This document shows, piece after piece, positions 8,593-16,919 of a stretch of 64,000 nt of DNA. The notes under the pieces were generated by a model. That model did no database searches and was not told where the DNA came from. It saw only the letters and a program-made list of their open reading frames with translations. This DNA is from Lachnospiraceae bacterium (lineage in GTDB: Bacteria; Bacillota; Clostridia; Lachnospirales; Lachnospiraceae). The translations under genes and the position numbers were made by a program. Numbering within the stretch: the first letter of the stretch is position 1; every line of letters starts with the position of its first letter. Location: NCBI GenBank assembly GCA_910576385.1, contig CAJTIR010000009.1:53804-117803 (forward strand), read 5' to 3'.

Positions 8593-9801
8593 ATGGATCT
8601 AAATAAAAATAATCTAAAAAAGATACTGGGTATCATAACTTTTACGCTGTTGTTGTCGGCATTGCTGATTCATGTGGAAGCAGTTAAATCCTATCTGGCA
8701 TTTCTTTGGGGGATTGCCTATCCTTTTGTGATAGGAGGTGTGATTGCCTTTATTTTGAATATTCCCATGACGTTGATAGAGAAAAAAGTATTTCATGTTG
8801 ATTTGACGGCGGAGCATGTTTCTCAACCGCAGTCAGCAGAGGAGCCAGGGAGTGAGGCTGAGGTGTCCAGACCGCGCAAGGATAAGATTCGGCATAAGCT
8901 GGCTCGGCCAGTTAGTTTGCTGTTGTCTGTTCTTTTTGTATTTGCGATTCTCACCGTGGTGCTGGTGGTGGTAATTCCACAGCTTGGAAAAACTATTGAC
9001 AGTATTGGGGAGGGGATGACAGCATTTTTGCCAAAAGCGCAGGCCTGGCTGGAGGAGATCTTTGGCGACAGCAAAGAGATCATGAATTACATTGAGTCAT
9101 TCGAGTTTGACTGGAAGAGCTGGCTGGAACAATTTAAGGATTTTGCCCTGAGCGGCGCTGGTAATGTGCTTTCTTATACGATGTCGGCAACTATGATGGT
9201 GATCAATGGTGTCACCACATTTGTGATTGCTTTTATCTTTTCTCTCTATATATTAAGTCAGAAGGAAAATCTGGCAAGGCAGTGTATAAAAGTGATCAAC
9301 GCTTTTTTGTCTGACAAGGCAGTGGAGAAGATCTGTTATGTGTGCAGGCTGAGCCATAGAACATTTTCCAAATTTATTACAGGACAGTGTCTGGAATCGT
9401 TGATTCTCGGATCAATGTTTGTTGTCGCCATGACTATATTCCGGCTGCCCTATGCTTTGTTGGTGGGTGTACTGATTGCATTTACAGCTTTAATTCCAAT
9501 GGTGGGCGCACTGATTGGATGTGTGGTAGGAGCATTTTTAATTTTGATGGTAAATCCAATGCAGGCAGTATTTTTTGTGATTTTATTTTTGGTGTTGCAG
9601 CAGATTGAAGGGAACTTAATTTATCCGCATGTAGTAGGAAATTCTGTGGGGCTTCCATCAATCTGGGTATTGTTTGCTGTGACCGTGGGCGGCGGCCTGA
9701 TGGGCATTGCCGGAATGTTGATTTTTATCCCCCTGATGTCTGTGCTCTACACCTTATTCCGAGAGTGGATCAATCAACGTCTCCAAGAACAGAATAAATA
9801 A
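8593..9801 (+). CDS. AI-2E family transporter-like membrane protein
   Basis: A 402-residue polytopic protein of the AI-2E exporter/PerM/YtvI superfamily (PF01594 type). It has paired N-terminal membrane helices (residues 12-30 and 35-55), a charged cytosolic stretch (about 65-105), another helix pair, a long amphipathic extracytoplasmic segment (130-200), and a C-terminal helix cluster with the family's IEGNLIYPHVVG and SVGLPSIWVLFAV signatures. Members have been proposed to export autoinducer-2 or to act as Na+/H+ antiporters; the substrate here cannot be read from sequence. AAGGAAG precedes the start. It is not obviously cotranscribed with the phosphate genes, since a new promoter region lies between. 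Confidence 0.87.
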   Translation: MDLNKNNLKKILGIITFTLLLSALLIHVEAVKSYLAFLWGIAYPFVIGGVIAFILNIPMTLIEKKVFHVDLTAEHVSQPQSAEEPGSEAEVSRPRKDKIRHKLARPVSLLLSVLFVFAILTVVLVVVIPQLGKTIDSIGEGMTAFLPKAQAWLEEIFGDSKEIMNYIESFEFDWKSWLEQFKDFALSGAGNVLSYTMSATMMVINGVTTFVIAFIFSLYILSQKENLARQCIKVINAFLSDKAVEKICYVCRLSHRTFSKFITGQCLESLILGSMFVVAMTIFRLPYALLVGVLIAFTALIPMVGALIGCVVGAFLILMVNPMQAVFFVILFLVLQQIEGNLIYPHVVGNSVGLPSIWVLFAVTVGGGLMGIAGMLIFIPLMSVLYTLFREWINQRLQEQNK

Positions 9802-9820
9802 TCAGCTTCATCCGCGATAT

Positions 9821-9874
9821 TTTACATGAATTTTACACAGATTATGTATTCCATTTACAGAAACCGTATACAAT
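9821..9874 (+). promoter_or_regulatory. Putative Pho box and promoter of the Na/Pi - two-component operon
   Basis: TTTACA occurs at 9821, 9832 and 9854, that is at 11-bp and 22-bp steps, with a degenerate copy (TATGTA) at 9843 filling the missing turn. Bacillus-type PhoP binds TT(A/T/C)ACA repeats spaced about 11 bp on one helix face. A -10-like TATACAAT follows at 9867-9874. The downstream genes encode a Na/Pi transporter with a PhoU-like domain, a PhoP-like regulator and a PhoR-like kinase, so phosphate autoregulation is likely. Confidence 0.6.
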
Positions 9875-9980
9875 ACGATATATACAGGCAGGTTATGTCT
9901 TTTGCCTAGTATGTGCCACCTGTGAAGGTGAACTGTTACAAATGGAAAGATAAGAAATGTTTATCATGGAGGATACGGCT

Positions 9981-11750
9981 ATGGATGTATTTGGCATTTT
10001 GTCACTGATTGGCGGACTGGCGCTGTTTTTGTATGGTATGGATGTGATGGGCGGCGGTCTGGAGAAACTTTCTGGCGGCAGGCTGGAGCGATTATTGGAG
10101 AGTTTAACTTCAAACCCATTAAAGGCAGTATTGTTAGGGGCTGGGGTGACTGCGGTAATTCAGTCATCATCAGCAACTACTGTAATGCTGGTGGGTTTTG
10201 TCAATTCTGGGATTATGAAATTTTCTCAGGCAATCGGCATTATCATGGGCGCTAATATTGGTACAACAATCACTTCCTGGCTGTTGAGTCTGACTGGGAT
10301 AGAGAGTAGCAATTTTTTTATCCGTATGCTAAAACCCTCTTCGTTTACGCCGATTTTGGCCTTGATTGGAATTATTCTGCTTATGGGGGCGGCGAGTGAT
10401 AAGAAAAAGAATGTGGCGGAAATTCTGCTTGGTTTTTCGGTACTGATGTTTGGAATGGAGGCCATGAGCAGCGCAGTAAAACCTCTGGCAGATGTACCGG
10501 AGTTTACAGGAATCCTGACCAAATTTTCCAATCCGCTGCTTGGCGTACTGGCAGGGGCCTTACTGACGGCAGTAATTCAAAGTTCTTCTGCATCGGTGGG
10601 AATTTTGCAGGCTTTATCGGTCACAGGAGCATTTACCTACGGCTCTGTAATTCCGATTATTATGGGACAAAATATCGGAACTTGTGTTACCGCAATGATT
10701 TCTGCAGTGGGGGCTAGTAAGGGCGCAAAACGGACAGCTTTTGTGCATCTGTATTTTAATATTATTGGTTCAGTACTGTTTCTTTTATTATACAGCGCGC
10801 TGGATATGGTGTTTCAATTTTCATTCGCCAAAGATATCGTTGGTGCGGCGGGTATTGCGGCGATTCACAGTATTTTTAATATTTTTGCAACACTGGCGCT
10901 GCTGCCATTTATCAAAGCACTGGAAAAGCTTGCTTATCTCACTATTCCGAAAGATCAGGAGGAAGAAGCAGCCGCTGGAAACGAAGATCAATTTAAGATT
11001 TTGGATGAACGATTTCTGGCAACCCCTGGATTTGCCATTGAACAGTGCATGAGCCTTACTAGAAAAATGGCGCAGATGGCAAAAGATACCATGTTACTGG
11101 CAATGAAATTGTTTGAAAATTATTCCCCAGAACAGGCCAGACTAGTAGAGCAGCAGGAAGATCTGCTGGATAAATATGAGGATAAGATTGGCGCTTATCT
11201 GGCACAGCTAAATAGCCAGAATCTAACAGCCAGGGAGGGACAGAGCGTTTCCACGCTGATGCATTGTATCAATGATTTTGAACGTATTGGCGACCATGCT
11301 TTGAATCTTATGGAAATTGCAGAGCGGATGCAGAAAAAAGAAATGGAATTTTCCAAAAAAGCCAGAAATGAGATGGAAGTGTTCGGTGCAGCGGTCACAG
11401 ATATTTTGGAGCGTTCGGTAGAGGCGTTTGTCAATAATGACCCAACACTGGCAGCCACAGTGGAGCCTTTGGAGGAAGTGATTGATGATCTCAATAAGCA
11501 GTTGAAAAAGCACCATGTGAAACGTCTGCGCAAAGGGAAGTGCGTAGTTGAACTGGGATTACTTCTGACAGATGCTGCAGTCAATTATGAGAGAGTGGCG
11601 GACCATTGTTCCAATTTGGCAGTGTATATGATTCAGACAGAGGATAATACCGTGGAAGCACATGATTATGTCAATAACCTGTCTGGGGAAACTAAAGAAC
11701 GCTTTGAACAGATGATGCAAGAATATCAGGAAAAGTATCATTTTACCTAA
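9981..11750 (+). CDS. Na/Pi cotransporter family protein with PhoU-like domain
   Basis: A 589-residue inner-membrane phosphate transporter (NptA/YjbB type). Residues 1-320 hold two inverted Na/Pi-cotransporter repeats, each marked by a QSSSA motif (AVIQSSSATTVML and AVIQSSSASVGIL), with many membrane helices and IIMGANIGT / IIMGQNIGT loops. Residues about 350-580 are a PhoU-like helical domain (CINDFERIGDHALNL, NYERVADHCSNLAVY). I chose ATG 9981 because GGAGG at 9968-9972 is 8 bases upstream; an in-frame ATG at 9957 has no such site. It is followed 22 bases later by the response regulator, so the three genes probably form one phosphate operon under the Pho-box-like repeats. Confidence 0.9.
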   Translation: MDVFGILSLIGGLALFLYGMDVMGGGLEKLSGGRLERLLESLTSNPLKAVLLGAGVTAVIQSSSATTVMLVGFVNSGIMKFSQAIGIIMGANIGTTITSWLLSLTGIESSNFFIRMLKPSSFTPILALIGIILLMGAASDKKKNVAEILLGFSVLMFGMEAMSSAVKPLADVPEFTGILTKFSNPLLGVLAGALLTAVIQSSSASVGILQALSVTGAFTYGSVIPIIMGQNIGTCVTAMISAVGASKGAKRTAFVHLYFNIIGSVLFLLLYSALDMVFQFSFAKDIVGAAGIAAIHSIFNIFATLALLPFIKALEKLAYLTIPKDQEEEAAAGNEDQFKILDERFLATPGFAIEQCMSLTRKMAQMAKDTMLLAMKLFENYSPEQARLVEQQEDLLDKYEDKIGAYLAQLNSQNLTAREGQSVSTLMHCINDFERIGDHALNLMEIAERMQKKEMEFSKKARNEMEVFGAAVTDILERSVEAFVNNDPTLAATVEPLEEVIDDLNKQLKKHHVKRLRKGKCVVELGLLLTDAAVNYERVADHCSNLAVYMIQTEDNTVEAHDYVNNLSGETKERFEQMMQEYQEKYHFT

Positions 11751-11772
11751 TGAAAGAACAGGGGGAGATGCT

Positions 11773-12450
11773 ATGTCATTGATCTATATTGTAGAGGATG
11801 ATGTCAATATTCGTGAGATTCAGCGCTATGCATTAAAAAACAGTGGCTTTGAGGTGCAGGAGTTTGGCTGTGGGAGAGAATTATATAAAGCATTGGACAA
11901 GAATCCCCCAAGTCTTATTCTTCTGGATATTATGCTGCCGGGTGAGGATGGATTAACCATTTTGAAAAATATAAGAAAGCATCAGACAGCCGCAAAAGTG
12001 CCAGTGATTATGGTGACAGCAAAATCTACCGAATTAGATAAGGTAAAGGGCCTGGATTTGGGGGCAGACGATTATATGGCAAAGCCATTTGGGGTCATGG
12101 AACTCATTTCTCGTGTGAAAGCGTTGCTGAGGCGGGCAGAGGGACTTCCAGAGGCTTCGGTGCTCAGCAATGGAGGAATTATTTTAGATACTGATAAGCG
12201 CAGGGTGACGGCGGCGGGAGAACCGTGTGAACTGACGTTTAAGGAATTTGAGTTGTTGCGGATGTTACTTTTAAATCAGGGGATTGTGTTGAGCCGTGAC
12301 AAGATCATGGAGCAGGTCTGGGGATTTGACTATGAGGGAGAGAGCCGGACGGTAGATATGCATATCAAAACACTGCGCCAGAAGTTAGGAACGGACGGCA
12401 GAGCGATTAAAACAGTTCGTAATGTGGGGTATGTGATTGATAATCTTTAG
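11773..12450 (+). CDS. OmpR/PhoB-family response regulator (PhoP-like)
   Basis: A 225-residue DNA-binding regulator. Receiver domain 1-120: acidic pocket D9/D10, phospho-acceptor D52 in LILLDIMLPGEDG, the switch threonine in VTAKS and the lysine in AKPFG. A winged-helix domain follows (130-225) with LTFKEFELLRMLL and the recognition-helix segment ESRTVDMHIKTLRQKLG. The ending RNVGYVI is typical of the subfamily. It lies between the Na/Pi transporter and the kinase with short gaps. A PhoP role is inferred from these neighbours and the Pho-box-like repeats, not from the protein alone. Confidence 0.92.
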   Translation: MSLIYIVEDDVNIREIQRYALKNSGFEVQEFGCGRELYKALDKNPPSLILLDIMLPGEDGLTILKNIRKHQTAAKVPVIMVTAKSTELDKVKGLDLGADDYMAKPFGVMELISRVKALLRRAEGLPEASVLSNGGIILDTDKRRVTAAGEPCELTFKEFELLRMLLLNQGIVLSRDKIMEQVWGFDYEGESRTVDMHIKTLRQKLGTDGRAIKTVRNVGYVIDNL

Positions 12451-12461
12451 GGAGGATTTGC

Positions 12462-13805
12462 TTGAAGAAGAAAATTAATATCCATTTTATCACGGTTTCT
12501 GCATTTGCGGTACTGATCACTGCGCTGGCCTCAATGCTGCTGTTTTATGGAATTTTTCAAGATCAGGTATTTGACGATATTCGGGCATATGCACATGTGA
12601 TACAGCCCTTGGATAAACAATTTTGGGAACAGGAAACTAATCTGCTGCGCTTAGAAGAGGATGGGCTTCGAATTACGTTGATAGCAGAGGATGGCACTGT
12701 GAAATATGACAGCAGTATGGATGAAGGGCAGATGGATAACCATAGCAGACGCCCAGAGATTCAGGAGGCTTTAAAGAAGGGAGAAGGAACTGCAATTCGG
12801 TGGTCAGCCACCAGTTCCCTGCATACTTTATATTATGCTCAGCGTCTGCCAGATGGAGCCGTGTTGCGAGTGGGCAAAGATTCTCAAAATATTGCGCAGA
12901 TTTTACGGCATATGGCAGTGCTTGTAGTAGCATTGTCTCTGGTAATTGTATTGTTGTGTGCATATCTATCCCACTTTCTTACCAGACGTTTGCTTTGGCC
13001 GATCGAGAAATTAGCCTCAGCTCTGGATAGTTCTGGTCAAGATACGATTTATGAAGAGATTGAACCTTTTATTCAAATGATTAGGCAGCAGCATGACAAT
13101 ATCTTAAATCATGCGAAGATGCGCCAGGAATTTACAGCAAATGTCTCTCATGAATTGAAAACGCCGCTGACGGCGATTTCCGGTTATGCAGAGTTAATTG
13201 CAAATGGTATGGCAGCGGGAGAAGACGCCAGACGTTTTGCCAGTGAAATACATCTCAGCTCCGATCGGCTTTTGTCTCTGATCAATGATATTATTAAGTT
13301 AGCAGAGTTGGATGAGGCAGAACAAGACTTTGATTTGGAACAAGTGGAACTCCACAGATTGGCACAGGGATGTCTGGATATGATGGATGTACAGGCAGCA
13401 AAGCAGGGGATTTGCCTGAAATTAAAAGGGGAACCTTGTACCATTGTGGCTAATCGGGCGCTGATAGATGAACTGCTATATAACCTTTGCAGCAATGCAA
13501 TACGTTATAATAATCAAGGCGGCAGTGTGACAGTGACGACAGCCGAAGAAAATGGGCGTGTGATGCTTTCGGTAAAAGATACCGGCATCGGAATTCCAAA
13601 GGAGCACCAGGAGCGTATATTTGAACGTTTTTACAGAGTAGATAAAAGCCGTTCCAAGCAAAGCGGGGGGACTGGATTGGGACTTGCGATTGTCAAACAT
13701 ATTGTTGCCCAGCACAGTGCAGACATGGTTTTAGAGAGTGAACCTGGAATTGGGACAGAGGTTCGGATTTTTTTTACTTTATTGGAAATTCCTTCGGATC
13801 TCTGA
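12462..13805 (+). CDS. Sensor histidine kinase (PhoR-like)
   Basis: A 447-residue membrane kinase, partner of the preceding regulator. It starts at TTG 12462 with GGAGG just upstream. TM1 spans about residues 10-32, a small extracytoplasmic sensor about 33-148, TM2 about 151-170, then a HAMP-like linker. The HisKA motif holds the phospho-acceptor H230 in NVSHELKTPL. The HATPase domain shows the N box (NLCSNAIRYNN), DTGIGIP and GGTGLGLAIV. The last ten or so codons (ending LEIPSDL) come from a palindromic repeat at 13768-13828, so the native C-terminus has been replaced or extended. Kinase motifs are complete, so it is probably functional. Confidence 0.92.
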   Translation: MKKKINIHFITVSAFAVLITALASMLLFYGIFQDQVFDDIRAYAHVIQPLDKQFWEQETNLLRLEEDGLRITLIAEDGTVKYDSSMDEGQMDNHSRRPEIQEALKKGEGTAIRWSATSSLHTLYYAQRLPDGAVLRVGKDSQNIAQILRHMAVLVVALSLVIVLLCAYLSHFLTRRLLWPIEKLASALDSSGQDTIYEEIEPFIQMIRQQHDNILNHAKMRQEFTANVSHELKTPLTAISGYAELIANGMAAGEDARRFASEIHLSSDRLLSLINDIIKLAELDEAEQDFDLEQVELHRLAQGCLDMMDVQAAKQGICLKLKGEPCTIVANRALIDELLYNLCSNAIRYNNQGGSVTVTTAEENGRVMLSVKDTGIGIPKEHQERIFERFYRVDKSRSKQSGGTGLGLAIVKHIVAQHSADMVLESEPGIGTEVRIFFTLLEIPSDL

Positions 13806-13828
13806 TAAGATGAAAAACAATGATCGCA
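13768..13828. repeat. Palindromic repeat, copy 2 of 4, overlapping the kinase stop codon
   Basis: A T8 run, then a core GGAAATTCCTTCGGAT followed by AAGATGAAAAACAATGATCGCA, matching copy 4 in core and tail. The right arm has diverged. It encodes the last residues and the stop codon of the histidine kinase, and is followed directly by the operon terminator. Confidence 0.75.
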
Positions 13829-13833
13829 GGCGG

Positions 13834-13860
13834 AGAATCCTGTTTTACAGGATTCTTTGT
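13834..13860 (+). terminator. Terminator of the phosphate operon
   Basis: AGAATCCTG (13834-13842) pairs perfectly with CAGGATTCT (13848-13856) around a 5-base loop, followed by TTGTTC. The U-run is weak but the stem is clean and correctly placed. Confidence 0.65.
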
Positions 13861-13931
13861 TCAGATATCAATGTTCTTAATCTGGAAAGAACTTCACAAG
13901 GATAAATTTTCCAGAGACTTTCAAGGAGGTC

Positions 13932-13960
13932 TTGCTGGATTACCAGATTGGTGTTATAAT
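13932..13960 (+). promoter_or_regulatory. Promoter of the zinc-ribbon gene
   Basis: TTGCTG (13932-13937), 17-base spacer, TATAAT (13955-13960), about 90 bases before the start codon at 14049. Confidence 0.7.
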
Positions 13961-14048
13961 CCTAGTATCATAATGTTAGACAGAGCGTTTTATGTTACAG
14001 CAAACAGGCCGCAAGAAATCAGGCGGATGGATGAAGGAGGAAAAACAT

Positions 14049-14516
14049 ATGGATTTTTTTAGCAAATTAGGCGATGCAATCACAGAAACAGGAAGAGATG
14101 TATCACAAAAAGTATCAGAGATGACAGGGATTGCCAAGCTGAATATGGAGATTCGCAGTAAAGAAGATTTTGTGCAGAAGCAGTACACACAAATCGGAAA
14201 ACAGTACTATGAGATGCACAAAGAAGATCAAGAACCGTTTTTTGAAGAGATGAAGCTGATTACTGAGACCTTAAAGGATATTGATCAGTTGAAAGTAGAG
14301 GTTGCAGGGCTGAAGGGGAAGAAGTGTTGTCCTTCTTGCGGTGCGGTCAATGAATCAGAGGCTGTTTATTGTATCAAATGTGGTGTGAAATGTGAATCCA
14401 TTTTCGAGGAAGAGGAAGTGGAAGAAGCGGAATATGAGGAAGTGAAGGAAGAGATTGTAGTAGAAGAGTTAGAAAAGGAACCTCAAGAAGAGATGGAGGA
14501 GGGACCAGTAGAATAA
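14049..14516 (+). CDS. Zinc-ribbon domain protein with acidic tail
   Basis: A 155-residue protein of unknown function. Residues 1-90 are helical and charged (MDFFSKLGDAITETG start, probable coiled coil). A double CxxC zinc ribbon follows (CPSCGAVNESEAVYCIKCG, about residues 98-116), and then a strongly Glu-rich tail (EEEEVEEAEYEE and similar). I chose ATG 14049 because GAAGGAGG lies 8 bases upstream; an upstream in-frame start is not supported. Similar small helical/zinc-ribbon proteins are common in Clostridia without known function. No signal peptide. It is a single gene with its own promoter. Confidence 0.8.
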   Translation: MDFFSKLGDAITETGRDVSQKVSEMTGIAKLNMEIRSKEDFVQKQYTQIGKQYYEMHKEDQEPFFEEMKLITETLKDIDQLKVEVAGLKGKKCCPSCGAVNESEAVYCIKCGVKCESIFEEEEVEEAEYEEVKEEIVVEELEKEPQEEMEEGPVE

Positions 14517-14652
14517 ACGCACAATTCTGGGAAAGATAACTTCCGAACACAACAAAAAGACAGGCGCTGGGCTCTATAGAAATCATAGAATAGCCAGCGT
14601 GCCATTAGTCAAATATGATTATGATTTTGAATAATCGTGTTTTATTAGTCAG

Positions 14653-14704
14653 AAATCTTTCTGAGGACAGCGACAAAGAGTGCTGTCTCCAGAAAGATTT
14701 TTTT
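14653..14704 (+). terminator. Strong intrinsic terminator
   Basis: AAATCTTTCTG-A-GGACAGC (14653-14671) pairs with GCTGTC-T-CCAGAAAGATTT (14682-14700), followed by a run of seven T. It lies 140 bases after the zinc-ribbon gene, whose transcript it probably ends. Repeat copy 3 begins in its T-run. Confidence 0.85.
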
Positions 14705-14745
14705 ATCATATAGGAAAATCCTCTGGATTTCCTATATGATAAAAA
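14698..14745. repeat. Palindromic repeat, copy 3 of 4
   Basis: Nearly perfect palindrome with arms TTTTTATCATATAGGAAA / TTTCCTATATGATAAAAA and a short CCTCTGGA centre. Its left arm is the T-run of the preceding terminator. The arm sequence differs from copies 1 and 4 (ATCATATAGG against ATCTTTAGG), but both arms changed together, so pairing is conserved. Confidence 0.8.
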
Positions 14746-14814
14746 CGAATATAAACACTTGTATAATATGAGGCAGATACCGAAGAGGGGATTACAATCC
14801 AATTTTTTGCTGGA

Positions 14815-15726
14815 TTAAGGAATATATTCCCTCAAAATGCGCTTTACCGATGAGAGATAAGATGAGCCAAACATATTTAGATGATTTAAAAGATGATAGA
14901 GATTGTATAAGTCACGGCGGCGCTCATACCCTGGCTGTAAAGGTGAAGTTTCCTGATAGGCAGCATAAAATGTCTGTGGGAATCCGCCAAAAAGCTCTGT
15001 CATCGCAAGGTCGGCTTCGGCGTGTCCGATATAAACTGCTGGGTCGATCAGCCATGCTTTGCCATCGTTTCCAGTAATGACATTTCCTGACCATAGATCA
15101 CCATGCAAAAGAGAGGGGTGTTCTGGCTCTATCAACAAATGATCGATTTGATCTAAAAGGCGAATAATTTTTTTTATGTCTGTTGATTGAAAATAGTGTT
15201 CTGCATCCTTGAATTGTGGTTCTAGGCGGCAATCACGGAAAAAACTTGTCCAGTTTTGGCGGGCTGAATTTATCTGAGGCCTTGCACCAATATAATTATT
15301 CTCAATGAAGCCATAGCCGCCCGCAGAGATTAAATGTTGAGTGGGCGCCTGGTGCATGGCCGCAAGCTGGTGTGCAAAGGTTTCCCAATAATTAGAAATA
15401 CGCCGTTTTTGTTTCATAAATTCCATAAGCATAAAAGAGCGTCCAACGGAGGAATCTTCTGTACCAATAGATAGGATATGTGGCGTTGCGATGGTATCTG
15501 TCTGTGCAATTGCTTTTAATCCTGTGGCTTCTGCGCGAAAGAATGAGATATTATCTTTTTTGTTGCATTTCATAAATAGCTGTGATCCATCGTTTATCGT
15601 TAGTGCAAATGCGTCGTTGATATCGCCTCCAGTGATGTGTTTTATCTCTGTAATTTCGAGATGGTTTCCCAAAATGGAAGTCAATGTTTTTTTGAAAGAA
15701 GTAGAAAAGAAAGAGTTTGCTTGCAT
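14815..15726 (-). CDS. Fructosamine kinase family protein
   Basis: A 303-residue cytosolic kinase of the fructosamine-3-kinase/APH fold. These enzymes phosphorylate sugars on glycated amines so that they detach. Visible signatures: GGYGFIENNYIG, the W..FF stretch, the catalytic loop HGDLWSGN, the metal-binding DPAVYIGH, and EADLAMTELFGGF. The start is ATG 15726 because GGAGGGG lies a few bases upstream; an earlier in-frame ATG at 15780 lacks one and would overlap the preceding gene. It is the second gene of a probable pair with the hypothetical gene 35 bases upstream. Confidence 0.88.
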   Translation of the reverse strand: MQANSFFSTSFKKTLTSILGNHLEITEIKHITGGDINDAFALTINDGSQLFMKCNKKDNISFFRAEATGLKAIAQTDTIATPHILSIGTEDSSVGRSFMLMEFMKQKRRISNYWETFAHQLAAMHQAPTQHLISAGGYGFIENNYIGARPQINSARQNWTSFFRDCRLEPQFKDAEHYFQSTDIKKIIRLLDQIDHLLIEPEHPSLLHGDLWSGNVITGNDGKAWLIDPAVYIGHAEADLAMTELFGGFPQTFYAAYQETSPLQPGYERRRDLYNLYHLLNHLNMFGSSYLSSVKRILREYIP

Positions 15727-15760
15727 AATGTCCCCTCCTATTTTTCTGATACAGAAAAAA

Positions 15761-16408
15761 TTATCGAAAAAGCTCTTCAAATATTTTTGCAGTCGCTTTG
15801 GTCATGCGGCGTGTAACCTGTAGACTTTGCTGAAGAATTGAGCCATCCTCCTTTAAAATTAGCGGACGTTCCTTTCCTTGGGGTCCAAATCTCAGCTCTG
15901 GTATAAGCTCTGCGGGAAACAATCTGGGGCCGATCAAGGAGCCTTTTGTTCCCCAGACAGCATATTCAGAACAACAGTTAAATGGTTCTTGATGTACCTG
16001 ATGAGGTTTCTCAACTTGTTCATCCAAAGAGATGATTTGCATTCCTTTGGGAACATCTGCAACAGTGTTATAGCACTTACATTTGTTTGTCCAATAGTAA
16101 ATTTTGCCGGCCATATCCTGGCATTCCAGTGCAAAGCCATCAGGTATCAGGGCGCTGTGATGCTGACCAAGTTCTCGCAAAAGATAGTGAAAAGCATATT
16201 CTTTGTGTTCTACTGGCAGTCGTGCCAATACATAAAAGTGTTTTTGAAATATGATCACTGGGTAGACAATGTCCCCTTCTTTGATGGAGACGATTGAGGG
16301 CATACGGCTGTGGATGCTTCCGTAAATAACCTTGATAGGCCCTTGATCGTTGGCTGATCTTAAATCATTTATCACATCTAAGGGCCAATAAACTGTGAAA
16401 TGGTCCAT
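15761..16408 (-). CDS. Hypothetical protein upstream of the fructosamine kinase
   Basis: A 215-residue soluble protein I do not recognise. ATG 16408 (MDHFTVYWPLD) is chosen because AAAGGA lies 8 bases upstream. No signal peptide or membrane segment in this form. Two cysteine clusters stand out: NKCKCYN (about residue 122) and FNCCSEY (about 155). The C-terminal third has RLFPAELIPELRFGPQG. It is followed 34 bases later by the fructosamine kinase gene, so the two are probably cotranscribed and may act on the same glycated substrates; that is inference from position only. Confidence 0.7.
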   Translation of the reverse strand: MDHFTVYWPLDVINDLRSANDQGPIKVIYGSIHSRMPSIVSIKEGDIVYPVIIFQKHFYVLARLPVEHKEYAFHYLLRELGQHHSALIPDGFALECQDMAGKIYYWTNKCKCYNTVADVPKGMQIISLDEQVEKPHQVHQEPFNCCSEYAVWGTKGSLIGPRLFPAELIPELRFGPQGKERPLILKEDGSILQQSLQVTRRMTKATAKIFEELFR

Positions 16409-16506
16409 ATGATTCATCCTTTCTCTAAAGCAGTATTGTGATACTATGAATTGTATGGCAATGATAAGGTATATAAATATGAACAAAATTACATAATTAT
16501 ATGTAG

Positions 16507-16535
16507 ATTATACTATAAATGTGGAAGGGTGCAAA
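16507..16535 (-). promoter_or_regulatory. Promoter of the hypothetical - fructosamine kinase pair
   Basis: On the minus strand, TTTGCA (16535-16530), 17-base spacer, TATAAT (16512-16507), about 100 bases ahead of the start at 16408. Confidence 0.7.
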
Positions 16536-16581
16536 TAGGAGACCAAATATTATCTGCACAGTCTGACAACTGCACGTGCTC

Positions 16582-16610
16582 TTGACTTTTGTGAGGTTCT
16601 ATGTTAGGCT
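16582..16610 (+). promoter_or_regulatory. Promoter of the metG leader
   Basis: TTGACT (16582-16587), 17-base spacer, TAGGCT (16605-16610). It places transcription start near 16617, at the front of the T-box leader. Confidence 0.65.
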
Positions 16611-16616
16611 TTGATA

Positions 16617-16919
16617 AGATTATAACAATTTAAACACTGTGAAAAAGAGAGTACGCATAGAGTAATGGCAAAGAGAGTTCCGGCTGGTGAAAAGGAATCC
16701 AGGAGACTGTGCGGAAGATGGCTTTGGAGTGGCATTGCCCAACTATGATATTTCATAGATAAGTGATGACAGGATCGCCTGTTACAGCGAAAAGTATAAG
16801 TTCAAATATAGTATTGTATTTGAATAAACTTACTGAGGCCTGTTTTGTGAGAGGCAGGTGAAAAGAAGTGGTATCGCGGGATTTGCCGCCTTCTGTGGAG
16901 ACATGGAAGGCGGTTTTTT
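16617..16919 (+). promoter_or_regulatory. T-box riboswitch, methionine type
   Basis: A leader ahead of metG with stem I features (GAGAGTTCCGGCTGGTGAAA region), a T-box sequence GAAGTGGTATCGCGGG (16865-16880) and the terminator at 16886-16919. A plausible AUG specifier lies at 16745-16747 in CTATGATA; I could not fold stem I fully by hand. Uncharged tRNA-Met should permit read-through into metG-tatD-rsmA. Confidence 0.88.
16886..16919 (+). terminator. T-box terminator of metG leader
   Basis: CCGCCTTC (16886-16893) pairs perfectly with GAAGGCGG (16906-16913), followed by six T. Confidence 0.9.

Noticed and set aside
13820..14062. 80-codon ORF after the histidine kinase
   Set aside because: It spans the operon terminator and the promoter of the next gene, and overlaps the supported start at 14049.
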